This document shows, in pieces, positions 51,948 through 61,356 of a DNA stretch of 64,000 nucleotides. The notes beneath the pieces are model-generated. The model had not been told where the DNA came from and searched no databases. It saw nothing but the letters and a program-made list of their open reading frames with translations. This DNA comes from a marine actinobacterium PHSC20C1 (GTDB lineage: Bacteria > Actinomycetota > Actinomycetes > Actinomycetales > Microbacteriaceae), in assembly GCA_000153145.1 (NCBI GenBank), contig CH672415.1, positions 1,100,419 to 1,164,418 on the forward strand, read 5' to 3'. Position 1 is the stretch's first letter. The number at the start of each line of letters is the position of its first letter. Both the position numbers and the translations under genes were made by a program.

Positions 51948-53434
51948 AGTTGGGCGCGCAACGCCTTCAAGCGAACCAGTGACGAGTCCTTGCCCAACAG
52001 CTCCATCGACTCAAACAGCGGCGGGCTGATGCGGCGACCAGCAATCGCACTACGCAACGGACCAAACGCGAGACGCGGCTTCATTTCCTTCACGTCAATA
52101 AGTTCGGCGCGGAGAGCCGATTCGATTGCGTCGTGCGTCCAGGAATCAAGATCAGTCAGTACGGCGATCGACGCATCCAGAACCTCAGGGCCCTCGGCTT
52201 TCGGCATCGCATCGGCATCAACCGTGAGTTCAGCATCCGGAGTGAACAAGAACTGCAACAGCGCCGGCGCATCGCCCAGCAACTGCATGCGCTCCTGAAC
52301 GAGTGGCGCAGCAGCGGCGAGCATCGCCAGCTCAGCCGCAGTGGGCTCAGCAGAAATTACGTCAGCAGCAACGAGGTACGGAACCAGACGGCCCGCGAAT
52401 TCTTCGGCAGACAAGAGACGAATGTGGTCGCCATTCAGCGACTCCGCCTTCTTCACATCAAAGCGGGCCGGGCTCGGTGTCACATTTTCTACGTCGAAAG
52501 CCGCAATCATCTCGTCAATCGAGAACACGTCGCGGTCAGGAGCAAGCGACCAGCCGAGCAACGACAGGTAGTTGATGAGTCCCTCGGGGATGAACCCGCG
52601 GTCACGGTGGTGGAACAGGCTCGCCTCGGGGTCACGCTTGGACAGTTTCTTGTTGCCCTCACCCATTACGTAAGGAAGGTGACCGAAGCGCGGAATCGCA
52701 TCCGTCAGCCCGATCTCAATCAGTGCTGTGTAGAGGGCGATCTGGCGAGGCGTGCTCGAGAGCAGATCTTCACCGCGCAGCACGTGCGTGATGCCCATGA
52801 GCGCGTCATCCACCGGGTTGACGAATGTGTACAGCGGGGCACCATTCGGGCGCACGACAACGAAGTCAGAGAACGAGCCAGCGGGGAACGTAATATCGCC
52901 ACGCACCAGGTCGTCAAAACTCAGGTCGCTGTCTGGCACACGCAAACGCAATGCCGGCTGGCGACCCTCGGCCTTGAACGCGGTGATCTCGTCAGCAGTG
53001 AGGTCGCGCTCGAAGTTGTCATAGCCCTGCTTGGGGTCGCGACCGTTTGCCACATTACGGGCCTCGATCTCTTCACCCGTCGCAAAAGACTCATACAGGT
53101 GACCGGAAGCTTTCAACTTCTCGATGACCTCAAGGTAGATGTCGGTGCGCTGCGACTGACGGTACGGCGCGTGCGGGCCACCCGTCTCGACGCCCTCGTC
53201 CCAGTCAAGACCCAACCAGCTCATCGCGTCGAGAAGCTGCAAGTAGCTCTCTTCGCTGTCGCGAGCGGCATCCGTATCTTCAATACGGAACACCATCTTG
53301 CCGCCCATGTGGCGCGCATATGCCCAGTTAAACAGGGCAGTACGAATCAGCCCAACGTGGGGCGTACCCGTGGGTGACGGACAAAACCGAACGCGAACGT
53401 CGGAAGCGGTTGCAGTAGAAAATGGCGCAGACAT
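51944..53434 (-). CDS. gltX: Glutamate--tRNA ligase
   Basis: This 496-residue class I synthetase charges tRNA-Glu and, in this lineage, probably tRNA-Gln for amidation. The HIGH motif appears as [18 protein letters not shown] and the KMSKS motif as NKKLSKRD. The ATG at 53434 lies 7 nt after TAGAAT, a leaderless arrangement; the ATG at 53443 lies inside that promoter. It is followed by a TrxB-like gene through an ATGA overlap. Confidence 0.96.
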   Translation of the reverse strand: MSAPFSTATASDVRVRFCPSPTGTPHVGLIRTALFNWAYARHMGGKMVFRIEDTDAARDSEESYLQLLDAMSWLGLDWDEGVETGGPHAPYRQSQRTDIYLEVIEKLKASGHLYESFATGEEIEARNVANGRDPKQGYDNFERDLTADEITAFKAEGRQPALRLRVPDSDLSFDDLVRGDITFPAGSFSDFVVVRPNGAPLYTFVNPVDDALMGITHVLRGEDLLSSTPRQIALYTALIEIGLTDAIPRFGHLPYVMGEGNKKLSKRDPEASLFHHRDRGFIPEGLINYLSLLGWSLAPDRDVFSIDEMIAAFDVENVTPSPARFDVKKAESLNGDHIRLLSAEEFAGRLVPYLVAADVISAEPTAAELAMLAAAAPLVQERMQLLGDAPALLQFLFTPDAELTVDADAMPKAEGPEVLDASIAVLTDLDSWTHDAIESALRAELIDVKEMKPRLAFGPLRSAIAGRRISPPLFESMELLGKDSSLVRLKALRAQL

Positions 53435-53441
53435 TGAGCCC

Positions 53442-53447
53442 ATTCTA
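53442..53447 (-). promoter_or_regulatory. Leaderless -10 box of gltX
   Basis: TAGAAT is followed by GGGCTCA and the ATG start codon. Confidence 0.6.
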
Positions 53448-53498
53448 TGCGAGTCGAACCTCTCCGGAAGAGGCAGCGTCACGCACTGCGTGCCACAA

Positions 53499-54269
53499 CT
53501 ACCGCGTTGCCGTACGAACCGGGTTGCTCAGCGTGCCAATGCCCTCGATCGTGATCTCAACAGTGTCGCCCTGCACAATTGGTCCGACTCCAGCTGGCGT
53601 GCCCGTGAGAATCAAATCACCGGGCAAGAGGGTGAACACGCTCGACGCATACGCCACTAGGGATGCAACGGAGTGCACCATCTGGTCAACGGTTCCGTCT
53701 TGCTTCACATCGCCATTAACAGTCGTACGGATGCTCTGCGAGCCCACCTCGAACTCTGTCTCAATCACAGGCCCGAGTGGGCAGAACGTATCGAAGCCCT
53801 TTGCGCGTGACCACTGGCCGTCCTTCTTCTGAAGGTCGCGAGCCGTCACATCGTTGGCGATCGTATACCCGAAGATCACGCTGTCCGCGTCAGCCTCCAC
53901 CACGTTCTTAGCGATGCTGCCAATCACAACAGCCAACTCACCTTCAAAACTCACGTGCTCGCTCTGCGGCGGCAGCATGATGGCGTCCCCTGGGCCAACG
54001 ACCGAAGTGTTTGGCTTGAGGAACATCATCGGCTCAGTGGGTGTCGCATTGCCGAGCTCTTTCGCGTGGTCGGCATAGTTGCGACCAATCGCGACAACCT
54101 TCGACCGCGGGATCACGGGAGCCAACATCTTGATCTCCGACAGCGGCAAACGCTCATCCGTGGTCTCAAAACCGTTGAACATGGGGTCACCGGTCAAAAC
54201 AACAATGTCGTCGCCGTCGATGATCCCGTAGCGGGCCCCAGTTCCAGAACTGAAACGAGCTACCTTCAT
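53499..54269 (-). CDS. Fumarylacetoacetate hydrolase family protein
   Basis: This 256-residue FAH-fold protein has the metal-binding [13 protein letters not shown] with two glutamates, [26 protein letters not shown] and LTGTPAGVG. The family includes acylpyruvate hydrolases and oxaloacetate decarboxylases. It overlaps ilvE by 4 bp and lies ahead of gltX, an order conserved in related actinobacteria, so a housekeeping role is likely. Confidence 0.92.
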   Translation of the reverse strand: MKVARFSSGTGARYGIIDGDDIVVLTGDPMFNGFETTDERLPLSEIKMLAPVIPRSKVVAIGRNYADHAKELGNATPTEPMMFLKPNTSVVGPGDAIMLPPQSEHVSFEGELAVVIGSIAKNVVEADADSVIFGYTIANDVTARDLQKKDGQWSRAKGFDTFCPLGPVIETEFEVGSQSIRTTVNGDVKQDGTVDQMVHSVASLVAYASSVFTLLPGDLILTGTPAGVGPIVQGDTVEITIEGIGTLSNPVRTATR

Positions 54270-55372
54270 GCGTCGAGCCTCATCATCCAGCCGTGCTTGT
54301 CTTCGCGACGGCCATATTGGATGTCGGTGAGCTCTTCGCGCAGCGACATCGTCAGTTCACCGGCCGGAGCATCCGCCGCTCCAAATTCAACACCATCACC
54401 CTTGAGCATGGCGATCGGAGTGATTACGGCGGCAGTGCCACACGCAAACATTTCGGTGATGTCGCCAGACTCAACGCCCTCGCGCCATTCTTCGAGCGTG
54501 ACGCGGCGACGCTCAACCTTGTGGCCGCGGTCTTCTGCAAGCTGCAACACGGAGTCGCGAGTGATTCCTTCAAGAATCGACTCTGACTGCGGCGTCACTA
54601 GCGTGCCGTCTTTCTTGACGAGAACCACGTTCATGCCACCGAGCTCTTCGATGTATTTTCCCTCTTCGGCATCTAAGAACAACACCTGGGCGCAGCCCTG
54701 AGCGGATGCTTCCTGCTGGGCAATCAGGGACGAAGCGTAATTTCCACCGGTCTTTGCCGCGCCAGTTCCGCCCTTGCCCGCACGGGTGAAGTTCGTGGAG
54801 ATCCAGATCGACACCGGAGCAACACCGCCAGCGAAGTAGGCGCCGGCGGGGCTAGCGATCACGTAGTAGTTGACCTTCTTTGCCGGGCGCACCCCAAGGA
54901 ATGCCTCCTTGGCAAACATGAAGGGCCGCAAATAGAGGCTCGTCTCGGGAGCATTCGGAACCCAGTCACCGTCAACAGCAATGAGCTGCTTGAGTGAATC
55001 GATGAACGCCGGGATGGGCAGCTCAGGCAATGCCATGCGTCGGGCCGAACGCTGCAAACGCGCACCATTCGCTTCGGGGCGGAACGACCAGATCGAACCG
55101 TCCTCGTGACGGAACGCCTTCAGCCCTTCGAAGATCTCTTGGCCGTAGTGCAACACTGCAGCAGCCGGGTCAAGAGTGATCGGACCATACGGCTGCACGC
55201 GCGGACGGTGCCACCCGCCCATCTCTGACCAACACACGTCAACCATGTGGTCGGTGAAGTTCACCCCAAAGCCGGGATTCGCCAGAATTGCGTCGCGCTC
55301 CTCAACCGAGCGGGGTTCCTGGTTCTTCTTGACCATGAACGTGAGGGGGCGATCTGCCAACAGATTCTTCAT
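54266..55372 (-). CDS. ilvE: Branched-chain amino-acid aminotransferase
   Basis: This 368-residue PLP enzyme carries out the last step of leucine, isoleucine and valine synthesis. Fold-type IV motifs include HYGQEIFEGLKAFRHEDGS, the PLP-Lys in AAKTGGNYASSL, EELGGMNVV and the glycine-rich ESILEGITRDSVLQLA. AAGGA lies 6 nt ahead of the ATG. It is 39 bp downstream of leuB on the same strand. Confidence 0.96.
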   Translation of the reverse strand: MKNLLADRPLTFMVKKNQEPRSVEERDAILANPGFGVNFTDHMVDVCWSEMGGWHRPRVQPYGPITLDPAAAVLHYGQEIFEGLKAFRHEDGSIWSFRPEANGARLQRSARRMALPELPIPAFIDSLKQLIAVDGDWVPNAPETSLYLRPFMFAKEAFLGVRPAKKVNYYVIASPAGAYFAGGVAPVSIWISTNFTRAGKGGTGAAKTGGNYASSLIAQQEASAQGCAQVLFLDAEEGKYIEELGGMNVVLVKKDGTLVTPQSESILEGITRDSVLQLAEDRGHKVERRRVTLEEWREGVESGDITEMFACGTAAVITPIAMLKGDGVEFGAADAPAGELTMSLREELTDIQYGRREDKHGWMMRLDA

Positions 55373-55411
55373 CAAATGTCCTTAATGACGTACAGCCACA
55401 ATGGCGGTGGG

Positions 55412-56458
55412 TTAATTCTGCGCTACAGCGTCTGCAATTGCACTGCCAATCTCAGACGTCGACCGTGCGACAGTGCCACGGGCGCTGAGATCGGCTTCAA
55501 CGGCCGCAGTTACGCGGGCCGCAGCATCCGATTCGCCGAACTGTGAGAGCAGCAATGCAATCGACAGGATTGCCGCCGTGGGGTCAGCGAGTTGTTTGCC
55601 CGCAATGTCGGGCGCTGAACCATGAACCGGCTCAAACATCGAGGGGAATTCCCCGCTCGGGTTGAGATTGCCGGAAGCGGCCAAACCGATGCCGCCGCTG
55701 ATGGCCGCTGCGAGGTCTGTGAGGATGTCACCGAAAAGGTTGTCGGTGACGATGACGTCAAATGTACTCGGTTTTGTCACCATAAAGATCGTTGCGGCAT
55801 CAACGTGCAGATAATCGACCGCGACCTCGGGGAACTCGGTCGCAACCCGGTCAACCGTCGACTGCCACAAGCCGCCGGCGTGGGTCAACACGTTGGTCTT
55901 GTGCACGAGCGTTACCTTCTTGCGCGAACGCGACATTGCCTGCGCAAAAGCGAAGCGAACAACCCGCTCAACACCGAACGCCGTGTTAATCGAAACCTCG
56001 GTGGCAATTTCGTGGGGTGTGCCCGTGCGGATGCGCCCACCATTGCCAACGTATGGGCCCTCGGTTCCCTCCCGGACCACCACAAAGTCGACTGCCCCTG
56101 GCTCTGCAAGCGGTGACGTCACGCCGGGGAAAATTGTAGTGGGGCGCAGATTCACGTGGTGATCGAGCGCAAAACGCAGCTTCAGCAGCAAACCACGCTC
56201 GATGATGCCGCCTGTCAGGCGAGGATCGCGGGGGTCTCCCCCAACAGCGCCCAACAGAATCGCGTCGTGCTTGGCGAGCTCGTCGATATCGGAGTCTTCG
56301 AGAATCGTGCCCGACTCTAGGTAGTGGCTCGCGCCAAAGGGGAACTCGGTGGTGGAAACATCCACACCGGTTGCCTTCAGCACCTTGAGAGCCTCGGCCA
56401 CAACTTCTGGCCCAATACCATCACCGGGAATGACTGCAAGCTTGATCTGAGAAGGCAT
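55412..56458 (-). CDS. leuB: 3-isopropylmalate dehydrogenase
   Basis: This 348-residue enzyme oxidises and decarboxylates 3-isopropylmalate in leucine synthesis. Motifs include [12 protein letters not shown], the substrate-binding [25 protein letters not shown] with the catalytic Lys, and [16 protein letters not shown] with metal-binding Asp residues. GSAPDIAGK is in the NAD site. It leads a leuB-ilvE-FAH run. Confidence 0.97.
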   Translation of the reverse strand: MPSQIKLAVIPGDGIGPEVVAEALKVLKATGVDVSTTEFPFGASHYLESGTILEDSDIDELAKHDAILLGAVGGDPRDPRLTGGIIERGLLLKLRFALDHHVNLRPTTIFPGVTSPLAEPGAVDFVVVREGTEGPYVGNGGRIRTGTPHEIATEVSINTAFGVERVVRFAFAQAMSRSRKKVTLVHKTNVLTHAGGLWQSTVDRVATEFPEVAVDYLHVDAATIFMVTKPSTFDVIVTDNLFGDILTDLAAAISGGIGLAASGNLNPSGEFPSMFEPVHGSAPDIAGKQLADPTAAILSIALLLSQFGESDAAARVTAAVEADLSARGTVARSTSEIGSAIADAVAQN

Positions 56459-56577
56459 ACAAATACAGTACCGCTGTGCAGCACTGCACTCGATGCCGCG
56501 AGCGATCCTTTGGCGGCCCGTTTAACCAGAATTTCCATTCCTGAGTGTTTTCTGATTGCGCGCTGTACACGGTGCGC

Positions 56578-56583
56578 TAAAAT
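56578..56583 (+). promoter_or_regulatory. Leaderless -10 box of the DUF6458 gene
   Basis: TAAAAT is followed by TGGGCAC and then the ATG. Confidence 0.6.
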
Positions 56584-56590
56584 TGGGCAC

Positions 56591-56845
56591 ATGAGTATCG
56601 GAACCGGAATTGTATTAGTAGTAATTGGCGCGATTCTTACTTTCGCGCTCGACCTGCAAGTGGAAGGGGTGAACTTCGACCTCATCGGTTACATCCTGAT
56701 GATCGCCGGAGCTGTCGTATTCGTCATCGGCCTCGTGCTGATGATGCGTAAGCGCACCTCAGTTACCACCGTGCACAACAACGACGGAGTCAACAACTCC
56801 GTCAGCGAACGTCGCACGACCACAACGCCCGACGAGACCATCTAA
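56591..56845 (+). CDS. Small two-helix membrane protein, DUF6458-like
   Basis: This 84-residue protein has two membrane helices (about 3-22 and 31-53) with GTGIVLVVIGAILTFALDLQ and DLIGYILMIAGAVVF. The tail (RKRTSVTTVHNN to the end) is polar and Thr-rich. The pattern matches DUF6458, common in actinobacteria and of unknown function. It is leaderless and followed by a strong terminator. Confidence 0.85.
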   Translation: MSIGTGIVLVVIGAILTFALDLQVEGVNFDLIGYILMIAGAVVFVIGLVLMMRKRTSVTTVHNNDGVNNSVSERRTTTTPDETI

Positions 56846-56865
56846 CGACTAGGTACAACCAACAC

Positions 56866-56901
56866 AAAAGGCGCGTCCCGATCAGTCGGGGCGCGCCTTT
56901 T
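56866..56901. terminator. Intrinsic terminator between the DUF6458 gene and serA
   Basis: AAAAGGCGCGTCCCGA pairs with TCGGGGCGCGCCTTTT with one mismatch, with A and T tracts on both sides so it can serve both converging genes. Confidence 0.9.
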
Positions 56902-56935
56902 GTTGCATCTGGGCCGCAATCAGCGGCAACCGAAA

Positions 56936-58528
56936 CTAGGCGTCGACGATGTCAATCGCGTGCACGTAGCGAGCGTCAATGCGCTCAGCAACCGTGGCGA
57001 GAACTTCAGCGGATGCCTGCGAGTCGACCGTAAGCACCGACAGCGCGTTGCCGCCTTCACTCTCACGCGCGATCTGCATGCCAGCGATGTTGATCTCGGC
57101 GTCGCCGAACTCCTTGCCGAAGACGGCAACGATTCCGGTGCGGTCCTCGTACATCATCACAATAAGGTGATCTGCGAGTGGAACCTCGATGTCGTAGCCG
57201 TTGATCTCGACAATTTTCTCGAGCTGCTTATTGCCAACCAGCGTTCCCGAAACAGAAACCTGCGAGCCATCAGATAGCGAACCGCGGATGGTGAGAACGT
57301 TGCGGTACTCGGGGCTATCCACATCCGTGATGAGACGAACGGTGAGCCCACGCTGGTCAGCGAGCACCGGCGCGTTGACGTAACTGACCGTCTCCGACAC
57401 CACATTCGTGAAGATTCCCTTGAGAGCAGCAAGCTTGAGTACGTTGACATCGAACTCAACGATTTCACCGCGAACTTCAATGTCGACACTCGTGAGCGGG
57501 CTGTGGGCCAGTCCGGAAAAGACCTGACCGAGCTTTTCCATGAGCGGGATGCCGGGGCGCACACTCTCGTCGATGATGCCACCAGCAACGTTCACCGCGT
57601 CAGGCACGAGCTCGCCTCCGAGGGCAAGTCGAACTGACTTGGCTACCGAAACGCCAGCTTTCTCCTGCGCTTCAGCAGTCGAAGCGCCAAGGTGCGGGGT
57701 GACAATGACGTTGTCGAGGCCGAGCAGAGGTGAACCTGTTGGCGGCTCGCTAACGAACACGTCAAGGCCTGCGCCGGCAATACGGCGCGACTTGAGAGCC
57801 GTGTAGAGGGCATCTTCGTCAATAAGGCCACCGCGGGCGACGTTCACGATGTACGCGGTCGACTTCATGTGGGCGAACTGCTCAGTCGAAATCATGCCCG
57901 TCGTTTCGGGCGTCTTCGGCATGTGAATGGTGATGAAGTCTGCACGCTGCAACAGTTCTTCGAGCGACACGAGCGTGACGCCCATCTGCTGTGCGCGGGT
58001 AGCCGTGACGTACGGATCGTAGGCAATGATGTTCGTGCCGAAGCTCTGCATACGCTCCGTGATCAAACCACCGATGCGGCCAAGGCCAATGATGCCAATC
58101 GTCTTCTCAAACAGTTCAGTGCCCGAATACTGCGAGCGCTTCCACTGCCCCTGAGCGAGCGCACCATGAGCGGCAGGAATGTGACGCGCCAGGCTCAGAA
58201 TGTGCCCAACCGTCAGCTCGGCTGCCGAGATGATGTTCGAGGTGGGGGCGTTGACGACCATCACGCCGGCCGCAGTAGCAGCCTTGATGTCAACGTTGTC
58301 GAGCCCAACACCGGCGCGCGCAATGACCTTCAGGAGAGGAGCGGCGGCAAGGGCATCAGCATCCATATTGGTTGCTGAACGGATGAGAACGGCTTGCGCA
58401 TCAGCGAGCGCAGCTTTCAGAGCGGCACGGTCAGTGCCATCAATGTTTCGTATCTCGAAGTCGGGCCCGAGGGCGTCAACTGTTGCGGGGGAAAGTTCTT
58501 CGGCGATCACGACGATCGGCTTGGCCAC
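56936..58528 (-). CDS. serA: D-3-phosphoglycerate dehydrogenase
   Basis: This 530-residue enzyme begins serine synthesis by oxidising 3-phosphoglycerate. It is the long actinobacterial type. The catalytic domain has GLGRIGGLITERM, NVARGGLIDEDAL, DVFVSEPPTGSP and VTPHLGAST for Arg, Glu and His. An intervening domain (about 320-450) and a C-terminal ACT domain (about 455-530) follow. The ACT domain suggests serine feedback. The GTG start has AAGGA about 9 nt upstream. Confidence 0.97.
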   Translation of the reverse strand: MAKPIVVIAEELSPATVDALGPDFEIRNIDGTDRAALKAALADAQAVLIRSATNMDADALAAAPLLKVIARAGVGLDNVDIKAATAAGVMVVNAPTSNIISAAELTVGHILSLARHIPAAHGALAQGQWKRSQYSGTELFEKTIGIIGLGRIGGLITERMQSFGTNIIAYDPYVTATRAQQMGVTLVSLEELLQRADFITIHMPKTPETTGMISTEQFAHMKSTAYIVNVARGGLIDEDALYTALKSRRIAGAGLDVFVSEPPTGSPLLGLDNVIVTPHLGASTAEAQEKAGVSVAKSVRLALGGELVPDAVNVAGGIIDESVRPGIPLMEKLGQVFSGLAHSPLTSVDIEVRGEIVEFDVNVLKLAALKGIFTNVVSETVSYVNAPVLADQRGLTVRLITDVDSPEYRNVLTIRGSLSDGSQVSVSGTLVGNKQLEKIVEINGYDIEVPLADHLIVMMYEDRTGIVAVFGKEFGDAEINIAGMQIARESEGGNALSVLTVDSQASAEVLATVAERIDARYVHAIDIVDA

Positions 58529-58660
58529 AGATCTGGTCCTTCAGTTCGCGGGGACTTCGCGCTGACACAGCGAAGGCTGCTTGAGTACACAACTACAGCA
58601 ACTTTAGCGGCGACGGGAAGCCGCCGTTGCCATGTGACAGCGCAGTGCGACGATAGGAGC

Positions 58661-59053
58661 ATGATGGATGCCGTTTACATCGCCCAATGGGTGTTGCGTA
58701 TCGCACTCGCTCTTGCGTTCATCGCGATGGGGGTCAGCCACTTCGTTGCCGCCCCTGCCCGCACAATGGCAGCAATGATCCCACCGGCATTGCGCCAGAA
58801 GTGGATGCCATCTCCCACCGTTCTCGTCACGCTCACCGGGCTCTGTGAAATAGCTGGCGGTCTTGGTCTGCTGTGGGAGCCAACCCGCTTTATTGCCGGT
58901 ATTGCGCTCGTGCTCTTTCTGATTGCCGTGTTCCCCGCCAATGCCTATGCGGCTGAGCATCCGGAACGTTTTGGGCGCGCAGCAACCCCGTTCTGGCCGC
59001 GCTACTTTGCCCAGATGGTGCTCATCACGCTGTGCCTACTTGCCGCCGTCTAG
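58661..59053 (+). CDS. DoxX family membrane protein
   Basis: This 130-residue protein has four membrane helices, with WVLRIALALAFIAMGVSHF, LVTLTGLCEIAGGLGLLW and FLIAVFPANAYAA, a DoxX-like layout. AGGAG stands directly before a pair of in-frame ATG codons (58661 and 58664), so the exact start is uncertain by one codon. Function unknown. Confidence 0.85.
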   Translation: MMDAVYIAQWVLRIALALAFIAMGVSHFVAAPARTMAAMIPPALRQKWMPSPTVLVTLTGLCEIAGGLGLLWEPTRFIAGIALVLFLIAVFPANAYAAEHPERFGRAATPFWPRYFAQMVLITLCLLAAV

Positions 59054-59165
59054 CCCTCACTGTCTAGCCCGCGCTGTGGGCTCGGGAACGGACGGTGTCG
59101 AGCTTTCTCTGACAAGCACACAACGAAATCGTGCATTTCTTCGTCTACCTAACTAGGAGGACACA

Positions 59166-59696
59166 ATGCCAACACAAAGAATGTCCAAGAAGTCAGTGTT
59201 TATGAAGGTCGCCCCACTGCTTGCCATCGGTGCGCTTGCTCTCTCGGCGTGCGCAGGCCCGGCACTCATTCCTGGTTCAGATGAACCCCCGCTCGATAGC
59301 GGCCCCGGCATGGGCGAAGAGGAGACGCCAGGTGACCCGATCCCCATTGAAGGGATCGACGGAACGTGGACCTTTCTCGACGGCGTTGATTCTTCTGGCG
59401 CGATGACAGTCGACTCGACAGTGACACTCATGATTTCCGGCGACGGAATTATTGGACAATCGGCGTGCAACGACTACGCGGCGTCACTCGACGGCGAACC
59501 TACGGGCCTCGTCGTCAAGAATTTGTCCTATACCGAGCGAGCCTGCGTCAACAACGAGCTTTCCGAGTTCGAAGTCCGCTACTTTGCCGCCCTTGATCGC
59601 GTAACAGTTGCGGTTCCGACCGGCGGCAGTCTGGTACTTCGGGGTGAGGGCGTGACAATGAACTTCTTGCCAGAGCAGTCGTTGCCCGAAGGATGA
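59166..59696 (+). CDS. META-domain lipoprotein
   Basis: This 176-residue protein has a signal peptide with lipobox LSAC (Cys at about residue 29) and a Pro/Asp/Gly-rich linker. A META (DUF306, HslJ-like) domain follows, with GTWTFLDG, TLMISGDGIIGQSACNDYAAS and two more cysteines. AGGAGG lies 6 nt ahead of the ATG. HslJ relatives are linked to envelope stress and antibiotic tolerance; its function here is unknown. Confidence 0.85.
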   Translation: MPTQRMSKKSVFMKVAPLLAIGALALSACAGPALIPGSDEPPLDSGPGMGEEETPGDPIPIEGIDGTWTFLDGVDSSGAMTVDSTVTLMISGDGIIGQSACNDYAASLDGEPTGLVVKNLSYTERACVNNELSEFEVRYFAALDRVTVAVPTGGSLVLRGEGVTMNFLPEQSLPEG

Positions 59697-59707
59697 ACGC
59701 ACGCTAG

Positions 59708-59750
59708 CCCGCGAACTGATTAGAGGCTCGAAGAACCCCCAGTTCACGGG
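59708..59750 (+). terminator. Possible hairpin after the META lipoprotein gene
   Basis: CCCGCGAACTG and CAGTTCACGGG pair with one mismatch over a 21-nt loop. No T-tract follows. Confidence 0.45.
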
Positions 59751-59813
59751 CAAACAGGTGCGCCGACCCCGTTTTTAGCCGAATAGTCAGGGTGGCGGTG
59801 AAACAATCAACTC

Positions 59814-60602
59814 ATGGATCAGCGGTTCAGCCGCCAACTCGCATTAACCAACTTCGGCGAGCAGGCGCAAAACAATTTGGCACGCACACGCGTGCTCGTG
59901 ATTGGTGCGGGCGGTGTGGGAAGCACGGCAATCCCCGCGCTAGCTGCGGCAGGCGTTGGGACCGTTGGTGTAATCGATGACGACCGCGTTGAACTGAGCA
60001 ATCTGCACCGTCAGCACATCCACCGGTTATTGGATGTCGGTCACAAAAAGGTTGTTTCTGCGGTCGAACGCGTCGCAGATCTCAGTCCGGCAACCAACGT
60101 TGTGGCGATAGACCAGCGGTTGACGCCCGAGAACGCCCTGGCTCTCTTTGCCGACTATGACCTTGTCATTGACGGCAGCGACAACTATCCCACCCACTAC
60201 TTGGCCGCCGATGCGGCAGAGATCACCGAGATTCCTTTGGTGTGGGGTTGGGCGTGCGAGTTTGGCGCTGAGGCTGGAGTTTCGTGGCCCGCCCGCGGTG
60301 TAGGTTTTCGCGATCTGTACCCGACACCACCGGAACGCGCTGCAATCGACACCAACCTTGCCCACGGAATTTTCCCGGGCGCCGTGGCCGTAATCGCTGC
60401 GATCGTCACTAGCGAAGCGATCAAGATTGCCGCCCAAATTGGCACGCCGCTGATCAACCGCACGACACGCTACAACGCGCTCAATGGCGAATTCACAGAA
60501 GAGCGCTACACCCGCTCCGCCGGAACCGCCCCCATCACGGCGCTGGCTGACTACCGCGCACTGTGTGGTTTTGGCACTGACGACGAGTGGCCCACCGGCT
60601 AG
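59814..60602 (+). CDS. ThiF/MoeB/HesA family adenylyltransferase-like protein
   Basis: This 262-residue E1-like protein has the ATP-binding VIGAGGVGSTAIPAL, DDDRVELSNLHRQHIH and DGSDNYPTHYLAAD. The usual CxxC zinc pair before PEPP is missing (RDLYPTPP), and the catalytic-cysteine segment reads TNLAHGIFPG with no Cys. It has no rhodanese domain. It may therefore adenylate a carrier without forming a thioester, or have changed function. No ThiS or MoaD gene is in view. Confidence 0.85.
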   Translation: MDQRFSRQLALTNFGEQAQNNLARTRVLVIGAGGVGSTAIPALAAAGVGTVGVIDDDRVELSNLHRQHIHRLLDVGHKKVVSAVERVADLSPATNVVAIDQRLTPENALALFADYDLVIDGSDNYPTHYLAADAAEITEIPLVWGWACEFGAEAGVSWPARGVGFRDLYPTPPERAAIDTNLAHGIFPGAVAVIAAIVTSEAIKIAAQIGTPLINRTTRYNALNGEFTEERYTRSAGTAPITALADYRALCGFGTDDEWPTG

Positions 60603-60615
60603 CTGCCACGCACCG

Positions 60616-61332
60616 CTATCTTCGGCGTGATGCCCACACAGAGTCTGTGTTCGCCCAGCGGGCGCGACTGATGCCGATTAGTGCGAGCGCAATCGCGACA
60701 ATAAACGCGGCAATGCCGACCACATAGACCGCAACGCCACCCCATCCGTCTGGGCCGTTGGGCTGCAAGAACGGGTAAGGGAACCATCCGTCGAGCGCTC
60801 CCCGCGCGAACGTGAACGCCAGCCACGCAAGCGGGTAGAGGATCGCAATGCGTACGTCGCGCATCCGAAGCACCGGCCGTGACGGGCCGAAGAGCCAGTC
60901 AAGAAGCAAGAACAGCGGTACCCACACGTGGATTACTTCATTAGGCCACTGGATGCCGACATAACCTTCGTCGGGAATCCCCCGGAGCAGCACGTTATAG
61001 ACGATCGCTGTCACAACCGCATACGAGACGACGGATGCACGAAGCACCCCCAGCAGGGAACTCTCCCGCTGCAGGCGCACGGCCGCCAGCCCGCTCAGCG
61101 CAAGTATGACGACATTGATCAGGCTCGACTGGATCGTGAAGTAGCTGAAGTACTCCTTCGCCACGAAGTCGTTGTGGATCGATTCGTCGATAATCTGAGT
61201 GGCAATACTTGCGAGCACGAGCGCGGCAGCGGTAATCCGAAGAATGCCGAACATTCGAGATGCGGTTCCGATACCGTGCCCGGGATCTTGGGCTACGGCG
61301 TCTGGGGAATCGTGCTGCAGGTTCGTTGTCAC
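60616..61332 (-). CDS. Pr6Pr family membrane protein
   Basis: This 238-residue protein has about six membrane helices with YFSYFTIQSSLINVVILALSG, split as YFSYFTIQSS and LINVVILALSG, and WPNEVIHVWVPLFLLLDWLF, then YPLAWLAFTFARGA. This is the FAR-17a/AIG1-like Pr6Pr pattern. The GTG lies 6 nt after a TAGTCT box, so it is probably leaderless. Function unknown. Confidence 0.85.
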   Translation of the reverse strand: MTTNLQHDSPDAVAQDPGHGIGTASRMFGILRITAAALVLASIATQIIDESIHNDFVAKEYFSYFTIQSSLINVVILALSGLAAVRLQRESSLLGVLRASVVSYAVVTAIVYNVLLRGIPDEGYVGIQWPNEVIHVWVPLFLLLDWLFGPSRPVLRMRDVRIAILYPLAWLAFTFARGALDGWFPYPFLQPNGPDGWGGVAVYVVGIAAFIVAIALALIGISRARWANTDSVWASRRR

Positions 61333-61338
61333 TCGGAC

Positions 61339-61348
61339 AGACTAGTCT
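61339..61348. promoter_or_regulatory. Palindromic divergent promoter core, Pr6Pr / DUF1353 genes
   Basis: AGACTAGTCT is a perfect ten-base palindrome holding identical TAGTCT -10 boxes on both strands that share the central TA. The Pr6Pr GTG lies 6 nt away on one side and the DUF1353 ATG 8 nt away on the other. The start codons are 24 bp apart. Confidence 0.65.
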
Positions 61349-61356
61349 CCAGAAAT

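Noticed and set aside
52133-53377. Long plus-strand ORF of 414 codons inside gltX
   Set aside because: It is the antisense shadow of gltX, which shows all its synthetase motifs; GC-rich third positions keep the opposite frame open.
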